DNA from: Paramoeba atlantica
Taxonomy: Eukaryota; Discosea
Assembly (NCBI GenBank): GCA_977017575.1
Contig: CDRNVI010000002.1
Location: 1,045,833 to 1,109,832 of the forward strand
DNA length: 64,000 bases
Reading direction: 5' to 3'
The position numbers and the translations under genes are program-made. The notes below the pieces were generated by a model. It searched no databases, was not told the DNA's origin, and saw only the letters and a program-made list of their open reading frames with translations. The number at the start of each line of letters is the position of its first letter. Within the stretch, counting starts at the first letter, position 1. Shown here one piece after another: positions 1 through 10,001 of this stretch.

Positions 1-110
1 AATCCGTAATTGAACATTGAAAGGATTTTTTGATTCTCATTCTCATTTTCGCGACTATTCTCATTTTCGTGTTGATTTTGCCGTTGAACGTTGACAAGAA
101 ATAGAAAAGA
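1..110. repeat. Subterminal-type repeat with GTTGAACGTTGACA motifs
   Basis: The window opens with alternating TCTCATTTTC blocks followed by GAACGTTGACA. A related block occurs at about 1120-1210 in the same orientation, and in the reverse orientation inside both ends of the pogo-like element (about 26,985-27,110 and 29,730-29,860). It probably belongs to the ends of a DNA transposon whose outer boundary lies outside the window. Confidence 0.5.
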
Positions 111-167
111 AGTAGAAAAAAATCTTTGGGTCACCTGCACTCAAACTGTACCCAAAAATACGTTTTT

Positions 168-1041
168 TCAAAACAAATGTTCCCTTCGACCAAATTTCCT
201 TTTAAAGTCGTCCTGAGCACTGTCCACTGTGCGTGCGCTGGCCAAATGAAGTAGAATACAAGCTTGTAATGTCGCACGATCCTGAGTCTTTACCAATTTC
301 CAGTGGGTAAGATCCATCATTCTTCCTTCTTGCTCCGTAACTGTTACGAACCAGTAGCCTGTTACGCGCTGACGCCTCCCACGGTTGTACTTACATTTTC
401 CAATAAACGTTTCGTCAACCTGCATCCGGGCAAATTTTTAGTTTGAAGTCTGCTCCTGATGCAGGGCTGCGTTGCCAAGCGCTAGAATAATTTTCTGCAC
501 CACCTTCCGTTGCACTCCACGGTTCTGGTAAATCTGCCCAGTACACAAATGGTTTGCGGCGTCTGCCCAAAGAAGTTCGTGTCAAGAGGATCAGAGAGAA
601 TTTGCTAATTCGGGCCCGACACAGGTTTCTCTCATTCGGAAGACGGTGTTGGCAAACCATCATGTCGGGCTTTCCTGGCACATATTGGAGATAGTCCGCC
701 CCATGGAAGTAGCACGCGGCATTTTCAAACAGGTCATGTGATCTCATCCAGGTTACGGCATCCTCGCCTTGCGGAACACAGCCAATGCTTCGCCACCCCC
801 GAACACAAACAAATCTGGTACACCCCGAGCAAAGTCGTCTCGCTCGCAAATTTCGCCATACTCTATTTTGAACAACGGGTTGAGTACGAGGTTTCGGATT
901 ATTTCCATACAATGATGTCTCACGTGGAACATGCTCTATGACACGATCAAACGCCTCAAGGAACATCATTATGAGTCGATCGGCCTCATTAATTTCAGGA
1001 GAGTGTCGGTCGTGTTCATTTTGGTCTTCTGCCGGGTACAA
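168..1041 (-). pseudogene. Merlin (IS1595/ISXO2-like) transposase remnant, copy 1
   Basis: Two minus-strand segments in different frames (1041-415 and 425-168) together resemble a Merlin-superfamily DDE transposase. The downstream one contains VDETFIGKCKYNRGRR followed by a WFVTV strand, the usual setting of the first catalytic aspartate of ISXO2-like domains. The upstream one holds an N-terminal region with scattered Cys/His. The second aspartate and the final acidic residue are not visible before the window start, so the copy is truncated as well as frameshifted. Repeat blocks at 1-110 and 1120-1210 flank it. The family call rests on the DET-x-NRGR signature and on two better copies in this window (10.0-11.3 kb and 45.9-47.1 kb). 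Confidence 0.7.
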
Positions 1042-1266
1042 TAGGAGTCCCTAGGTATAATAAACCGGACTGTGGTTTACAAATTTTTGCCCAGATTGCA
1101 CAACAGGGTCCCTTTTGATCTATTCTCATTCTCATTTTCAAGGCCCTTTTTGAGTAGAACGTTGACACGATAATTTGTCACTCTTGAGAGGGTCATTCTC
1201 ATTTTCGTGACTGTCATATTGGTGACGATCACTGTAGCTGTTTTTAAAATATACAGGGGTGGGCAT
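1042..1266. repeat. Flank of Merlin copy 1
   Basis: No gene. Holds a second block of TCTCATTTTC and GAACGTTGACA motifs (about 1120-1210), in the same orientation as the block at 1-110, and ends where the 257-bp repeat family begins. Confidence 0.45.
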
Positions 1267-1975
1267 TCATGCGTGATACTTCGCCGGTAACAACCGTAAA
1301 AGTAGTGGGAACGGTGTGGTGTGTGTACGCCACGAAAGTAGTACCCTTAGCGTACACCCCCGCCAAAAAGTATTGTAATTTATTAGTATCGACCAAAAAT
1401 TCGTGGTCGATACTAATAAATACAATACTTTTTGTCGATTTCCACGGGTTGCCACTTGCCTCGAAAAAGTTGCACTTTATCATATCGGATCTGTAAAGTA
1501 TACTGAAGCACAAAAACAGGTCGTACCATAAGAACCCAAGTAACTATCACAAGAACTAAATAACTGGTGGTGCGAGGGAAAAGTGTAGCACTGTCAGTTC
1601 TTGGAAACATCAAACCATGGAATTAGCAATTTAATTGTTTTGATTACTCAACGCTAAAATAGTGTGAGAGAGGAACCATTCCGAGCCTGCTCAAATCTTG
1701 CCTTAGCTGTCCGCGACATTCCAAGTGTTTCTTTACGACGAGTTTCTTATCTTTCAATGGCTTCCCTGCGTGCCCCAATTTCCTGCGTTCCTGGTCAAAA
1801 CTCAAAAAAATGATCGATACTAATAAATACATTACTTTTTGTGTCGGTCATTTTTGTGGAGAATACTTTTTGGCGGGGGTGTACTCCCGGTAGCACGTAT
1901 GCACATTTCAAATCCCCTTGAGCCCGCTTGGGCCTTGACGAGGTGAAGAGAAACCATGCATTACACATCACTTTC
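1267..1975 (+). repeat. 257-bp family repeat, copy interrupted by a TA-flanked element
   Basis: The pieces 1267-1354 and 1882-1975 match the two halves of the unit present as tandem copies at 2251-2507 and 2508-2750 (shared blocks GCGTGATACTTCGCCGG, GTACTCCCGGTA and CCTTGACGAGGTGAAGAG). The halves are separated by the inserted element 1355-1881. Confidence 0.8.
1355..1881. mobile_element. Non-autonomous TA-flanked DNA transposon (CACCCCCGCC ends)
   Basis: Terminal inverted repeats CACCCCCGCCAAAAAGTATT (1355-1374) and its reverse complement (1862-1881). The element is flanked by TA at 1353-1354 and 1882-1883. Sister copies of the host repeat at about 2400 and 2655 read ...TACTCCCGG without the insert, so the empty site is visible in this window with a single TA. 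This is the hallmark of a Tc1/mariner/pogo-class insertion. An internal palindrome around 1375-1430 (ATTAGTATCGACC and its complement) is also present. No transposase is recognisable; a weak minus-strand 62-codon frame at 1644-1832 cannot be assigned. Confidence 0.85.
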
Positions 1976-2016
1976 CCTATTATTATCAATACTTTCTGGA
2001 CTTTCTGTATGTCCTT

Positions 2017-2105
2017 TCTTTTCTTGTGATGAGTCTTACGCTTCTCAGGCAACCCTCTTCTGAGTAACCTGAAGAAAATGAGCACCGAACCCATATATGC
2101 ACCTG
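2017..2105. repeat. About 90-bp direct repeat, copy 1
   Basis: The block running from GATGAGTCTTACGCTTCTC to AACCCATATATGCACCTGAAA recurs almost unchanged at about 3970-4050. The two copies are about 1.95 kb apart and neither is coding. Confidence 0.75.
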
Positions 2106-2250
2106 AAAGTCATTATCTTTGCTCTAAAATGCAGTCATACAAATTGGGTCTATGCTGCATTTTTCAATTCTATATTATTTATTTTTTCTTCTACTCAAAA
2201 TACTTGCTTGTTTTTCACCACAACCTGTGCAGTACCTTTCAAAATTATTT

Positions 2251-2750
2251 ATCTTATCGGTTCTTACGACCTTTGCGAAGTCACGCCTCTTCAGAGATGA
2301 AATATTCCTGAACTTCCATGCGTGATACTTCGCCGGTAACAACCGTAAAAGTAGTGGAAACGGTGTGGTATGCGTACGCCACGAAAGAAGTACGCTTAGC
2401 GTACTCCCGGTACCACGTATGCACATTCCAAATCCCCTTGAGCCTCTTGGGCCCTGACGAGGTGAAGAGAAACCATGCATTACATATCTTCTATACAAAT
2501 ATTATTTGTCTCATCGGTTCTTACGACCTTTACGAAGTCACGCCGCTTCAGAGATGAAATATTCCTGAACTTCCATGCGTGATACTTCGCCGGTAACAAC
2601 CGTAAAAGTAGTGGAAACGGTGTGGTGTGTGTACGTCACGAAAGTAGTACGCTTAGTCTACTCCCGGTACCGCGTATGCACATTCCAAATCCCCTTGAGC
2701 CTCTTGGGCCTTGACGAGGTGAAGAGAAACCATGCATTACACATCACTTT
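2251..2750 (+). repeat. Two tandem copies of a 257-bp unit
   Basis: The unit starts at about 2251 (ATCGGTTCTTACGACC) and again at 2508; the shared landmark GAGATGAAATATTCCTG lies at 2294 and 2551, an offset of 257 bp. The second copy is slightly shorter. The copies differ by scattered substitutions, so the duplication is not brand new. They serve as the empty-site reference for the insertion at 1355-1881. Confidence 0.8.
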
Positions 2751-2818
2751 CCATATTCGTTTCCGTCTAGTGTAATAATCTTTTAGAATATACCACATTC
2801 CGCTTTAACATTTCTGTA

Positions 2819-2982
2819 AAAGGGGGGTTCGTCTACGTATTATTAACAACCATCTATTATTAACAATGGTACTATTTCATCTATTAACATTCATCTATTA
2901 TTACCAAACATTATTATTATTAATAATAATATTATTAACAAAAACGTTTGTTAATAACGTATATAATGACGAACCCCCCCTT
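2819..2982. mobile_element. MITE with AAAGGGGGGTTCGTC inverted ends
   Basis: A 164-bp element with imperfect inverted termini: AAAGGGGGGTTCGTC on the left and GACGAACCCCCCCTT on the right, continuing into a TACGTATTATTAACAA-like arm. It is bordered by TA on both sides (2817-2818, 2983-2984). The interior is AT-rich, made mostly of ATTATTAA repeats, with no coding capacity. Confidence 0.65.
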
Positions 2983-3119
2983 TAGCTAGGTAACATTGCC
3001 GGGGGCAATGTTATGATGTTCCATGCGTTTTTTAACGTCTCCCCCCCTAAAAATTTTGTAGACTCCGGAAAAATGAATCAATTTTTCTTTTTCAAAATTT
3101 TGACGTAACTTTAATTACG

Positions 3120-3765
3120 TCTTCTTCCATTATTACGGTTTCCGCCATTATTCTATTAGAATCATCAAGAAGAGGTAAGGCGCCAGTACATCTTGTAAAG
3201 TTCCATTTTCTGTCGAAAACCGTTCCGCTTCTCCATAGGGTGTCCTAACGTATGATGTTAAACCCTCGTATGCTCAAGGTTACTTTAGTAAGACTTTCTG
3301 GTATATGAAAAGCTCTTACAGCATCTTTTATTGCCGAGAAGGTGACAGAGGGAAACGCTTGTTTAAAGTCGACGAACTTAATGGCGACGCCTTTGCCTCT
3401 TGTGGCTTTGGTGGCTATTTCCATGAAGGTTGCTTGGGCGCCTGCAGTGGATCTATCTTAGTGTATGCACTCTAAAACCATCCTCTTCATTATTTTCACA
3501 ACCTGGTTGACAATGCATACTGGTCTCCAGTTTGAGAGCTCGTTCAGATTGCCCTTCTTCGGGGGTGGGACTTGTAGAATAGTTTTCCATTTCTCCACAG
3601 CAACTCCGGTGCTCATTACGTCGTTCATAATATTTAGCAACGTACCCAGTAAAGATTCACTTTGAGCCAGAGCTCGAAGAGCCTCTATAGGGATATCATC
3701 AGACCCAGACGCCTTTCCAGACCCCCTCTACCGATGAGCCACCACGCGAGATTCTTAACACTGCT
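3120..3765 (-). pseudogene. Non-LTR (LINE) reverse transcriptase fragment
   Basis: Minus-strand translation gives GKASGSDDIPIEALRALA, then PPPKKGNLNELSNWRPV, the GKApGpDgIp and nyRPis motifs of LINE reverse transcriptases. After an in-frame stop near 3458 the match continues with GAQATFMEIATKATRG and KFVDFKQAFPSV, corresponding to the QxGF and FxDxxxAFD blocks. A further frame carries an LQDVLAPYLFL-like stretch near 3190. The catalytic YADD box and the endonuclease were not found. It is a decayed internal piece with at least two frame breaks. The clade cannot be assigned by eye. Confidence 0.8.
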
Positions 3766-4080
3766 CCCCTACATGGTCCTCCAGATTTTCGATACGCATG
3801 TACGCTGACGGAGTAATTTAATAAAGTTCAAGAACGCCAAGAAAGTGAAAAAAAAGAATTCGATGCAATGGGCGAAGAGTAATATACTTAACATTCTTGT
3901 AGCTACTTAACATTCCCCACGGAATGTTAAGCCGGAGTGGTTTAATATTTTGTTCCTTTCTTTCTGATGAGTCTTACGCTTCTCAGGCAACCCTCTTCTG
4001 AATAACCTGAAGAAAATGAGCACCGAACCCATATATGCACCTGAAAAATATATATTTCATACCAGCTTAACATTTCTCTT
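3766..4080. repeat. Gene-free stretch with a palindrome and a 90-bp direct repeat copy
   Basis: Contains a small palindrome (CTTAACATTCC/GGAATGTTAAG, about 3907-3932) resembling the one at 2989-3012, and the second copy of the 90-bp repeat at about 3970-4050. Nothing coding seen. Confidence 0.6.
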
Positions 4081-4694
4081 ATTGCGGTGGTTGTATAACT
4101 ACCGCTCTACCCTCGATTATTGAAAAAAGGTGAACAAAAACAGTGAAAATATAAAGAGGAACACAGTAATATAATAGAAGAAAAAAATAAAAAAGGGGGC
4201 TCCGGTGGTCCAAAACTGAAAAAAAGAATTCAAAAAAATGGGGGGGGGTCCAAGGGTGGGGCATAAGTCGCGAAATTTTTATCGAATTTTTTGCTTTTCA
4301 AAATCGAGCGCAGGGAAGTGGTAGAGTATGCCGCGGCGATGACTTTCCACCCCCCCTCCAGGGGGTACTCCCCCTGGTACGCGCGAGAGGGGTCCGACAA
4401 GGTCAAAACTTCCGAAATTTTTGGGATGACCCAAAAAAATATTTTTGACCCAAAACAAAATAAAAATATTCTTTTTCCAGAATCGACTTCTAAAAAGTAT
4501 TTTAAGAGTTTAGGACCTCAGCTACCGTTCTGCGACGTTTTTTTCGACAGATTCGTAATTTTTGCCGAAAAATCGAGCTTTTTCCCCGAAAAAAGTAGAT
4601 TTTTCATGATCTTTGGGAGATATTTCTTTTTTAGGCTCTTCGTTAAACGCGGTGGTAGTTTTCAACGGGAAGCGCACAGCATGAGTGACTTCTG
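4081..4694 (+). repeat. R1 long repeat, copy a, ending in a half AGGCTCTTCG element
   Basis: Starts with the hairpin GCGGTGGTTGTATAACTACC at 4083, followed by a CTCGATTATTGAAAAAA segment, an A-rich tract, a CTCCGGTGGTCCAAAACTGA block, G-runs, TCGAGCGCAGGGAAGTGG, C-runs, and an ATCGACTTCTAAAA block. It ends in one arm of the AGGCTCTTCGTTAAACGCGG element (about 4628-4694). Related copies lie at 5657-6335, 57,556-57,783 and 59,757-60,254. Frames through these copies are not conserved, so I regard the family as non-coding. Class unknown. Confidence 0.7.
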
Positions 4695-4719
4695 ACCCGG
4701 GGAACGGCATATTATTCAA

Positions 4720-4800
4720 TAACGCTATATTATTCAAATTACACTATATTATTCAAATTAACACTATATTATTCAAATTAACACTATATAATTCAAATTG
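4720..4800 (+). repeat. About 21-bp tandem array abutting the R2 hairpin end
   Basis: Four to five copies of ACACTATATTATTCAAATTA, the last running directly into GCGGTGGTTG of the next R2 copy. Other copies of the hairpin end are preceded by different tandem arrays (58,764-58,872 and about 57,800-57,840). Confidence 0.75.
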
Positions 4801-5507
4801 CGGTGGTTGTATAACTACCGCTCTACACTCGATTATTGAAAAAAAGTGAACAAAAACAGTTAAAATATAAAGAGCAACACAGTAATATAATAAAGAAAAA
4901 AAATATAAAAGCGGGCTCCGGTGGTCCAAAACTGAAAAAAAAAATTAAATAAAATGGGGGGTCCATGGGGGGGGACATACATGTACATCGCGAATTTTCT
5001 TTTCGAATTTTTTGCTTTTCCAAATCCAGGGGGTCATGGTCGTGCAAATCTTTTCGAAAAAATTATTTTTCGAAACAAAACCGCAGAAGGGGTAGTCGGG
5101 GTCTTGGCGCGCATTTTTCACCCCCCTACCCGGGGGTGACCCCCCCGCTTATCCGCAGGACGGGTCCGCCAAGTTCGGATTTTTTCGCAAAAATTTTTTT
5201 GAAAAAAATTTCAACTTGGCGAAAAAAATGGCAAAAAAACTATTTTTCCAAAATTGTTTCGCCTATTGTATTTTGATAGCTTGGGACCTATACTAGCTTT
5301 CTCCACAATTGTTTTCGCCAGATATCCCTTATTCAAGACGTGGTATGCCTGCTAAATTGGCCCATTTTTGACTAAAAAAGGTGAAAAAGTATTTTTCGGG
5401 CCCCAAGGGACCTTTTTGTGTGGAAAGAATGGTGTGGTTGGAGTCGTATTCTCCACCCAATACGTTCGGTAGGTTTTTATTCATGCCTACGAGTAATTTC
5501 CCAAGCG
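4799..5507 (+). repeat. R2 long repeat, copy a
   Basis: Begins with the same hairpin and A-rich leader as R1, then diverges into a specific body: AACCGCAGAAGGGGTAG, GGTCTTGGCGCGCATTTT, a CCCGGGGGTGACCCCCC palindrome, a pair of complementary AACTTGGCG/CGCCAAGTT arms, and the end block TACGTTCGGTAGG...ATTTCCCA at about 5461-5504. The copies at 30,160-30,842 (reverse) and 60,650-61,543 also end at or within about ten bases of ATTTCCCA, which places the family boundary there. No protein is encoded. Confidence 0.7.
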
Positions 5508-5656
5508 CAAAAAAAAATATTTTTACAAATTTCTTTTAACGTGATAATAGTGCCAAAACATAGATCTCTGCGAGAGCTCTCGAATGCGCTATTATTTTCC
5601 AAAATTGCGCAAAGATTGCTAATTTTAGACCTCCCCAGCATCTGATTTGCACCCCT

Positions 5657-6335
5657 GTATAACTACCGCTCTACCCTCGATTATTGAAAAAAGTGAACAA
5701 AAACAGTGAAAATATTAAGAGGAACACAGTAATATAATAGAAGAAAAATGTGTATTAAAGGGGACCCCGGTGGTCCAAAACTGAAAAATTGAAAAAATGA
5801 GGGGCATACGTCACGAAACCTTTTTCGAACTTTTTGCTTTTCAAAATCGAGTGCGGGGAAGTGGTAGAGTATGCCGCGGGGATAATTTTCCACCCCCCCA
5901 CCTGGGGGTGACCCCCCCCCCTGGTACGCGCAGGAAGGGTCCGACAAGTTCGAAAATTCTGAAATTTTTGGGGTGACCCCAAAAAAACAAATTTGACCAA
6001 AAACAAAATAAAAACAATATTTTTCCAAAAATCGACTCATAAAACGTATTTTGAGAGTTTGGTACCTCAGCTACCATTCTACGACGTTTTTTTCGAGAGA
6101 TTCGCCTCCTGCCCCTACTGGTAAGGTAGCAAACGTGGCCCAAATTTGAGTTACAATTTCGCAATTTTCGCCGAAAAATCGAGCTTTTTCACCCAAAATA
6201 GATTATTCATGATCTTTTGGCGATTTTTCTTGTTTAGGCTCTTCGTTAAACGCGGAGGTAGTTTTCAACGCGAAACGCGCAGCATGAGTGACTTCTAAGT
6301 TGAAAACAACCACCACGTTTAACGAAGAGCCTAAA
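5657..6335 (+). repeat. R1 long repeat, copy b, with a complete AGGCTCTTCG element
   Basis: Lacks the first arm of the hairpin (starts at TATAACTACCGC). The body matches the copy at 4081-4694. It closes with a complete 103-bp inverted-repeat element at 6233-6335. The 150 bases before it (5508-5656) are AT-rich with a GAGAGCTCTC palindrome and no gene. Confidence 0.7.
6233..6335. mobile_element. Short inverted-repeat element (TTTAGGCTCTTCG family), complete copy
   Basis: Two arms of about 45 bp, TTTAGGCTCTTCGTTAAACG and its complement, enclose a short asymmetric core (GCGCAGCATGAGTGACTTC). Complete copies also lie at 29,943-30,051, 58,230-58,335, 60,257-60,358 and 60,507-60,612, and half copies at 4628, 57,967 and 60,836. 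The core occurs in both orientations. Mobile by inference from its scatter. No clear target duplication. Confidence 0.75.
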
Positions 6336-6636
6336 TTAAAATACACTTCTTTGAACGCCTTTTTTCGATCGTTGAACATGAACATGTAAACCACAGTTCA
6401 GTTTACCATACCTATACCCCCGCAATATATTGGGGGGTATATTACTGTGTCCACTCCGTTTTGATATACCCATCCTCCGACAGTAATATCTAAAATCTTA
6501 GAAAAGACCTGACGGAAAGAGTATTTACAAAAAATAAAGGAGATTTCGCGTCTTTTGACCCTAAACTGGCTTTTTCATAAATTTCGTAAACGAATTTTGC
6601 AATAAGTCGCCCCGCTAAGCTAATAGTCCTAACCTG
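6336..6636. other. Gene-free spacer before the first LRR gene
   Basis: Holds a small hairpin at about 6411-6441 (TATACCCCC/GGGGGGTATA) that resembles the ends of the element at 30,913-31,212. The remainder is AT-rich without recognisable features, and is presumably the 5' flank of the LRR gene at 6637. Confidence 0.5.
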
Positions 6637-7383
6637 ATGCATGCATTTTCGGAACACGACGCTATTACTCGTAAAGGAAAAGTGCATTCTTTTCTCGTTC
6701 CTTCTCCTGAGGCCCAGCTGTGGGAATTCGCAAAGCATTTTGACGCCCCCATCCCGAGTTGGAACGTTAAAACCCCGATAGAGAGCTGGTATGGAATTTT
6801 TTACGGAGATAAAATTTGGAGAGTAGAATATTCGTTCCCCCAACTTGGTGGTGTGCTACGCTTGGAAGTTTTGCCAAGAGGTGTAACTCACTTGTCTCTC
6901 ACACGTTGTGGCCTGCGGGGACAACTAAACCTAGATGATCTCCCTGGGGGTACGGTTGTTCTTCATCTCAATAAAAACTTTTTTTCTGGACCCATTTCGT
7001 TAGACTTACTTCCTGTAACCCTTCAAATCTTGAATCTTTCGAATAACAGGTTATGTGGTTCTTTGTCATTCGACTTATTACCACTATCTTTATTAAAAGT
7101 ATATTTGCAAAGCAACATTTTCGGAGGTGCTTTTAGGCTACATGAGGTTCCTGACACGGTACGCGTTTTAGATTTGAGTAGCAATCGCCTCATGGGATTA
7201 GTCAATGTGACAAGCTTTTCGACTCAGAAAAATCAAATTATTAAACTGAGCAGAAATGAACTCCTTTTCGAGCCTGACATCACGCATCCCAACATTGAAA
7301 GGGAGCTACACTCTGACTTTGAACTTTTCCTAATTTCGGCGTCTGTCATTTCATGGGTATTTCTTGCCATTTATGCCACTTAA
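6637..7383 (+). CDS. Leucine-rich repeat protein with C-terminal membrane anchor
   Basis: 248 aa from the ATG at 6637. Residues about 25-75 form a cap (SWNVKTPIESWYGIFYGDK) equivalent to the W...W-x-G motif of the other LRR genes here, but without its cysteine. Five or six 23-residue repeats of the form LPxxLxxLxLxxNxFxG follow (for example LPVTLQILNLSNNRLCG). The last about 20 residues (FLISASVISWVFLAIYAT) form a hydrophobic segment ending at the stop, suggesting a tail-anchored or GPI-type C-terminus. It is the only one of the six LRR genes in the window with such an anchor. Function unknown; a role in protein or surface recognition is inference. Confidence 0.85.
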   Translation: MHAFSEHDAITRKGKVHSFLVPSPEAQLWEFAKHFDAPIPSWNVKTPIESWYGIFYGDKIWRVEYSFPQLGGVLRLEVLPRGVTHLSLTRCGLRGQLNLDDLPGGTVVLHLNKNFFSGPISLDLLPVTLQILNLSNNRLCGSLSFDLLPLSLLKVYLQSNIFGGAFRLHEVPDTVRVLDLSSNRLMGLVNVTSFSTQKNQIIKLSRNELLFEPDITHPNIERELHSDFELFLISASVISWVFLAIYAT

Positions 7384-7653
7384 CGTTATCGAAAATTTTA
7401 CCTTTATCGTAAAATTAACGTTATCGAAAATGATGATACAGACGCTGATCAACTACTATTTGCGCTTACTTACATAACTTACAACTTGTAGCTTTCCTTC
7501 AATTTATCTTTCCTTAATTTATCGTTCCCGTAATATTTACGGGCACTGTACAAATTTTTGCGAGCACTGTGCTTACAAGAACGTACAACGTGCTCACCTT
7601 TTTCTCACACCCATCCCGAATTCTCCCCTTTCCCTTTTACTTCCACTTCCCCC

Positions 7654-8409
7654 ATGCACGCAACACGCCTTTCTTCCCTCTCTAACCGCTACACCCTATC
7701 CCACCCTCCCCTCCCCACCTCACTCCAACACTTCACCCCTTCCCTTTTCTCCTTTTCTCGCCCCCGACTCCCACCTCTCTTTTCCCCTCGCATCACCTTT
7801 CCCCTCCCTCGCATCGCCTCCCCCTCCCCCTCCTCCCCCTACACCTTTTCCCTCCCCCCCTACTCCACCACAACCCCCACACGCCATCCCACAACCCCCT
7901 CCTCCCCCTCCTCCCCCCGCCCCCCTCTCGAGCCCATGCCCACCAAGGACCGCTACCCCCCACCCGGGTACAACCCCCACGACCCCCGCACCCCCCTCGC
8001 CCTCCTCATCGACGGCTCCACCCTCTCCCCCGCGACCTACGCGGACCGCCTCCCCCTCCTCACCCACCCCCGCGACCCCCACCCCCGCGGCACCACCTAC
8101 CTCCCCCTCCTCCACCGCGTCTTCGCCCACACCCTCCCCCCGGACTGGGCCGTCCCCCTCCCCGCCCTCGGCGTCTCCCCCGAGCCCTTCCGCGTCGAGT
8201 CCTTCCTCCCGGTCCGGATGCAGATGGGGGCGGACGCCCACCACCTGGTCGAGTTCACGGCGGACAACAAGTACCGCGCGGTTGGCTTCGTGTGTGTGGC
8301 CGAGGACCGGGGGTATTTCGAAAAGGTGGCGTGGGGGCTGCGGGGGTACGGGGTGGAGTTCCTAGTGCTGGACAGCGCGGGGGAGTTGAGTGTGCAGAGG
8401 GAGGGGTGA
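7654..8409 (+). CDS. NYN-like domain protein, probably mitochondrial
   Basis: 251 aa from the ATG at 7654, preceded by a long pyrimidine tract. The first about 95 residues contain no acidic residue and are rich in R, S, T and P (MHATRLSSLSNRYTL), typical of a mitochondrial presequence. Residues about 115-245 resemble a NYN/PIN-like fold: PLALLIDGSTL (first strand with Asp), QMGADAHHLVEF (middle acidic position), then VGFVCVAEDRGYFEKVAW and GVEFLVLDSAG, equivalent to the SGDxDF strand and the following strand of NYN RNases. The SGD serine is replaced. If right, it may act in mitochondrial RNA processing. The domain call is by eye. Base composition runs C-rich then G-rich. Confidence 0.6.
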   Translation: MHATRLSSLSNRYTLSHPPLPTSLQHFTPSLFSFSRPRLPPLFSPRITFPLPRIASPSPSSPYTFSLPPYSTTTPTRHPTTPSSPSSPRPPLEPMPTKDRYPPPGYNPHDPRTPLALLIDGSTLSPATYADRLPLLTHPRDPHPRGTTYLPLLHRVFAHTLPPDWAVPLPALGVSPEPFRVESFLPVRMQMGADAHHLVEFTADNKYRAVGFVCVAEDRGYFEKVAWGLRGYGVEFLVLDSAGELSVQREG

Positions 8410-8590
8410 ATGGGGAGGGGAGGGGGGGTAGAGGATGAGAAGGGTAGAGGAGGAACAGAAAAGAGGCGGGTGGTTTTGATGGAAAGTTTTGCTTTGTCGT
8501 TTTTTGTAACAGGATAGGGAGGGGTAGAATTTTCTTTTTTTATTGAATCTCCTGTCTTGGTACTTACATTTGCCCCCCTCCCTTGTTTGC

Positions 8591-9466
8591 ATGATCCTTG
8601 AAAATGTTTTCCATCGAAAATTACTGTATCGCACAACCCTCCAGTACACCAACGATTATCAAAGGCACAGATTGTGGGAAGGGCTTTATTCTCGAATCCG
8701 AAACTCAAGGCGAGCAAATATGCGTTATTTCCACAGTTTTGTCCTGTATCATTTCGTGCAGACGGTTCATTTCGTTCTAAAAGAACATCAGTGTCATCCC
8801 AAGAGAACCACTTTCAACATATTATTATGCGATATAAAATCCATACGACGATTGAAAATGAAACATCGCAATATCAATCGTGCAACAGATGCCCTCTGTT
8901 TTGTACACCCTTTCTCTTTAAATCAACTAGAAACGGCGTTCCGCACCTTGGAATCTATGGATTCTGTGCTTGAACCTGCCCCGAATGTTCTGGTTGAGAA
9001 TGATTTGGGAATCATAGCGCTTTGTCCCTGCTACATTATAGGACAGTGTCTTAGAAAAAGGGGTACCTCACTTGGATGGATAGAAAAGCCTAAAGTAGAC
9101 CACAATGCCTATCTGAAATCACATAAAACAAACATTTGCATGCCTCATATGGATAAAACGTTTATTGGCCTCTTGTGGCGACGTACTACTGCGGTAGCCA
9201 TCCATGTTGGCTTGCATATGCTAGGTTATACTCACCCGGAATCGTTACCTCAACGGTATCAGCGTACTGTCTCTAACGGTCTATGTTTCCTTAAGAGAGC
9301 GCTTGGGTTTGATTCGACGCAAACGTTAAAGAGTACCTCAATGGCTCAAAAAGAGCGTCAGCTAGCCAGAAAATATATTTTCAACATTTATCGACGAAAG
9401 AGAAGGATTCTTATGGGTCCAGGTGAAAGGTTTGCACGTTTAAGCCCTTTTACTCCTGTTGTCTAG
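8591..9466 (+). CDS. Hypothetical basic protein
   Basis: 291 aa from the ATG at 8591; a second in-frame ATG at 8720 (MRYFHSFVLYHF) is equally plausible because the first AG after the upstream pyrimidine tract lies between the two. The protein is basic, with clusters such as KSIRRLKMKHRN and YRRKRRILMG, and a central LGIIALCPCYIIGQCL hydrophobic patch. No domain recognised. Composition suggests an organellar or RNA-binding protein (weak inference). The 374 bases after it up to 9840 hold no gene and probably belong to the decayed Merlin element. Confidence 0.6.
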   Translation: MILENVFHRKLLYRTTLQYTNDYQRHRLWEGLYSRIRNSRRANMRYFHSFVLYHFVQTVHFVLKEHQCHPKRTTFNILLCDIKSIRRLKMKHRNINRATDALCFVHPFSLNQLETAFRTLESMDSVLEPAPNVLVENDLGIIALCPCYIIGQCLRKRGTSLGWIEKPKVDHNAYLKSHKTNICMPHMDKTFIGLLWRRTTAVAIHVGLHMLGYTHPESLPQRYQRTVSNGLCFLKRALGFDSTQTLKSTSMAQKERQLARKYIFNIYRRKRRILMGPGERFARLSPFTPVV

Positions 9467-10001
9467 CGTAGAACCATTTTTTTCCTGTGTAACTTGTTCA
9501 ATTTTTGAGAAGCTTTTGAGCCATTCTCACCTAGATACACAAGGGTGGCGATTTCTAGATCATACTCCTTGGTTAACACCTCTGTAATACACCTCTGTAT
9601 AAAGAATTCATTTTTCATTCTTTCCAAAAGCTAGTATTTCTTGTTGACTCCTAAATACATGTATCTCCTGAATTTGGTTTTTTCTTCGCGATATGTTTTT
9701 GGTTTACGTCGCATGTTCTGATGAGTGTTCCGGGACTGAACGTATCCAAGCAAGTCGCATTTGAGGGGCAGGACTTCCGCAAGAGTACGAACCTGAGCAA
9801 CTGGTACGCGACATTTCTACTCGTCTTCCATCATGGACATCTCACACTCCCGCCTGTAAGTGGGAGTGCTTCTCCTGCAACACGGACTTGAAAGTAATAT
9901 GGCTTATCGCTAGGAACATGAAGGGTAAGCTTGACCTCCCACATCTCTCTTTCTCTTTCGAACGCTTGCAATGTGCAAGAGGGTATCTTTTTTGGATCAC
10001 T

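Noticed and set aside
4291-4695. Protein with KIERREVVEYAAA shared by several repeats
   Set aside because: The peptide recurs only because the R1 DNA recurs; frames are not preserved between copies and break at G/C runs.
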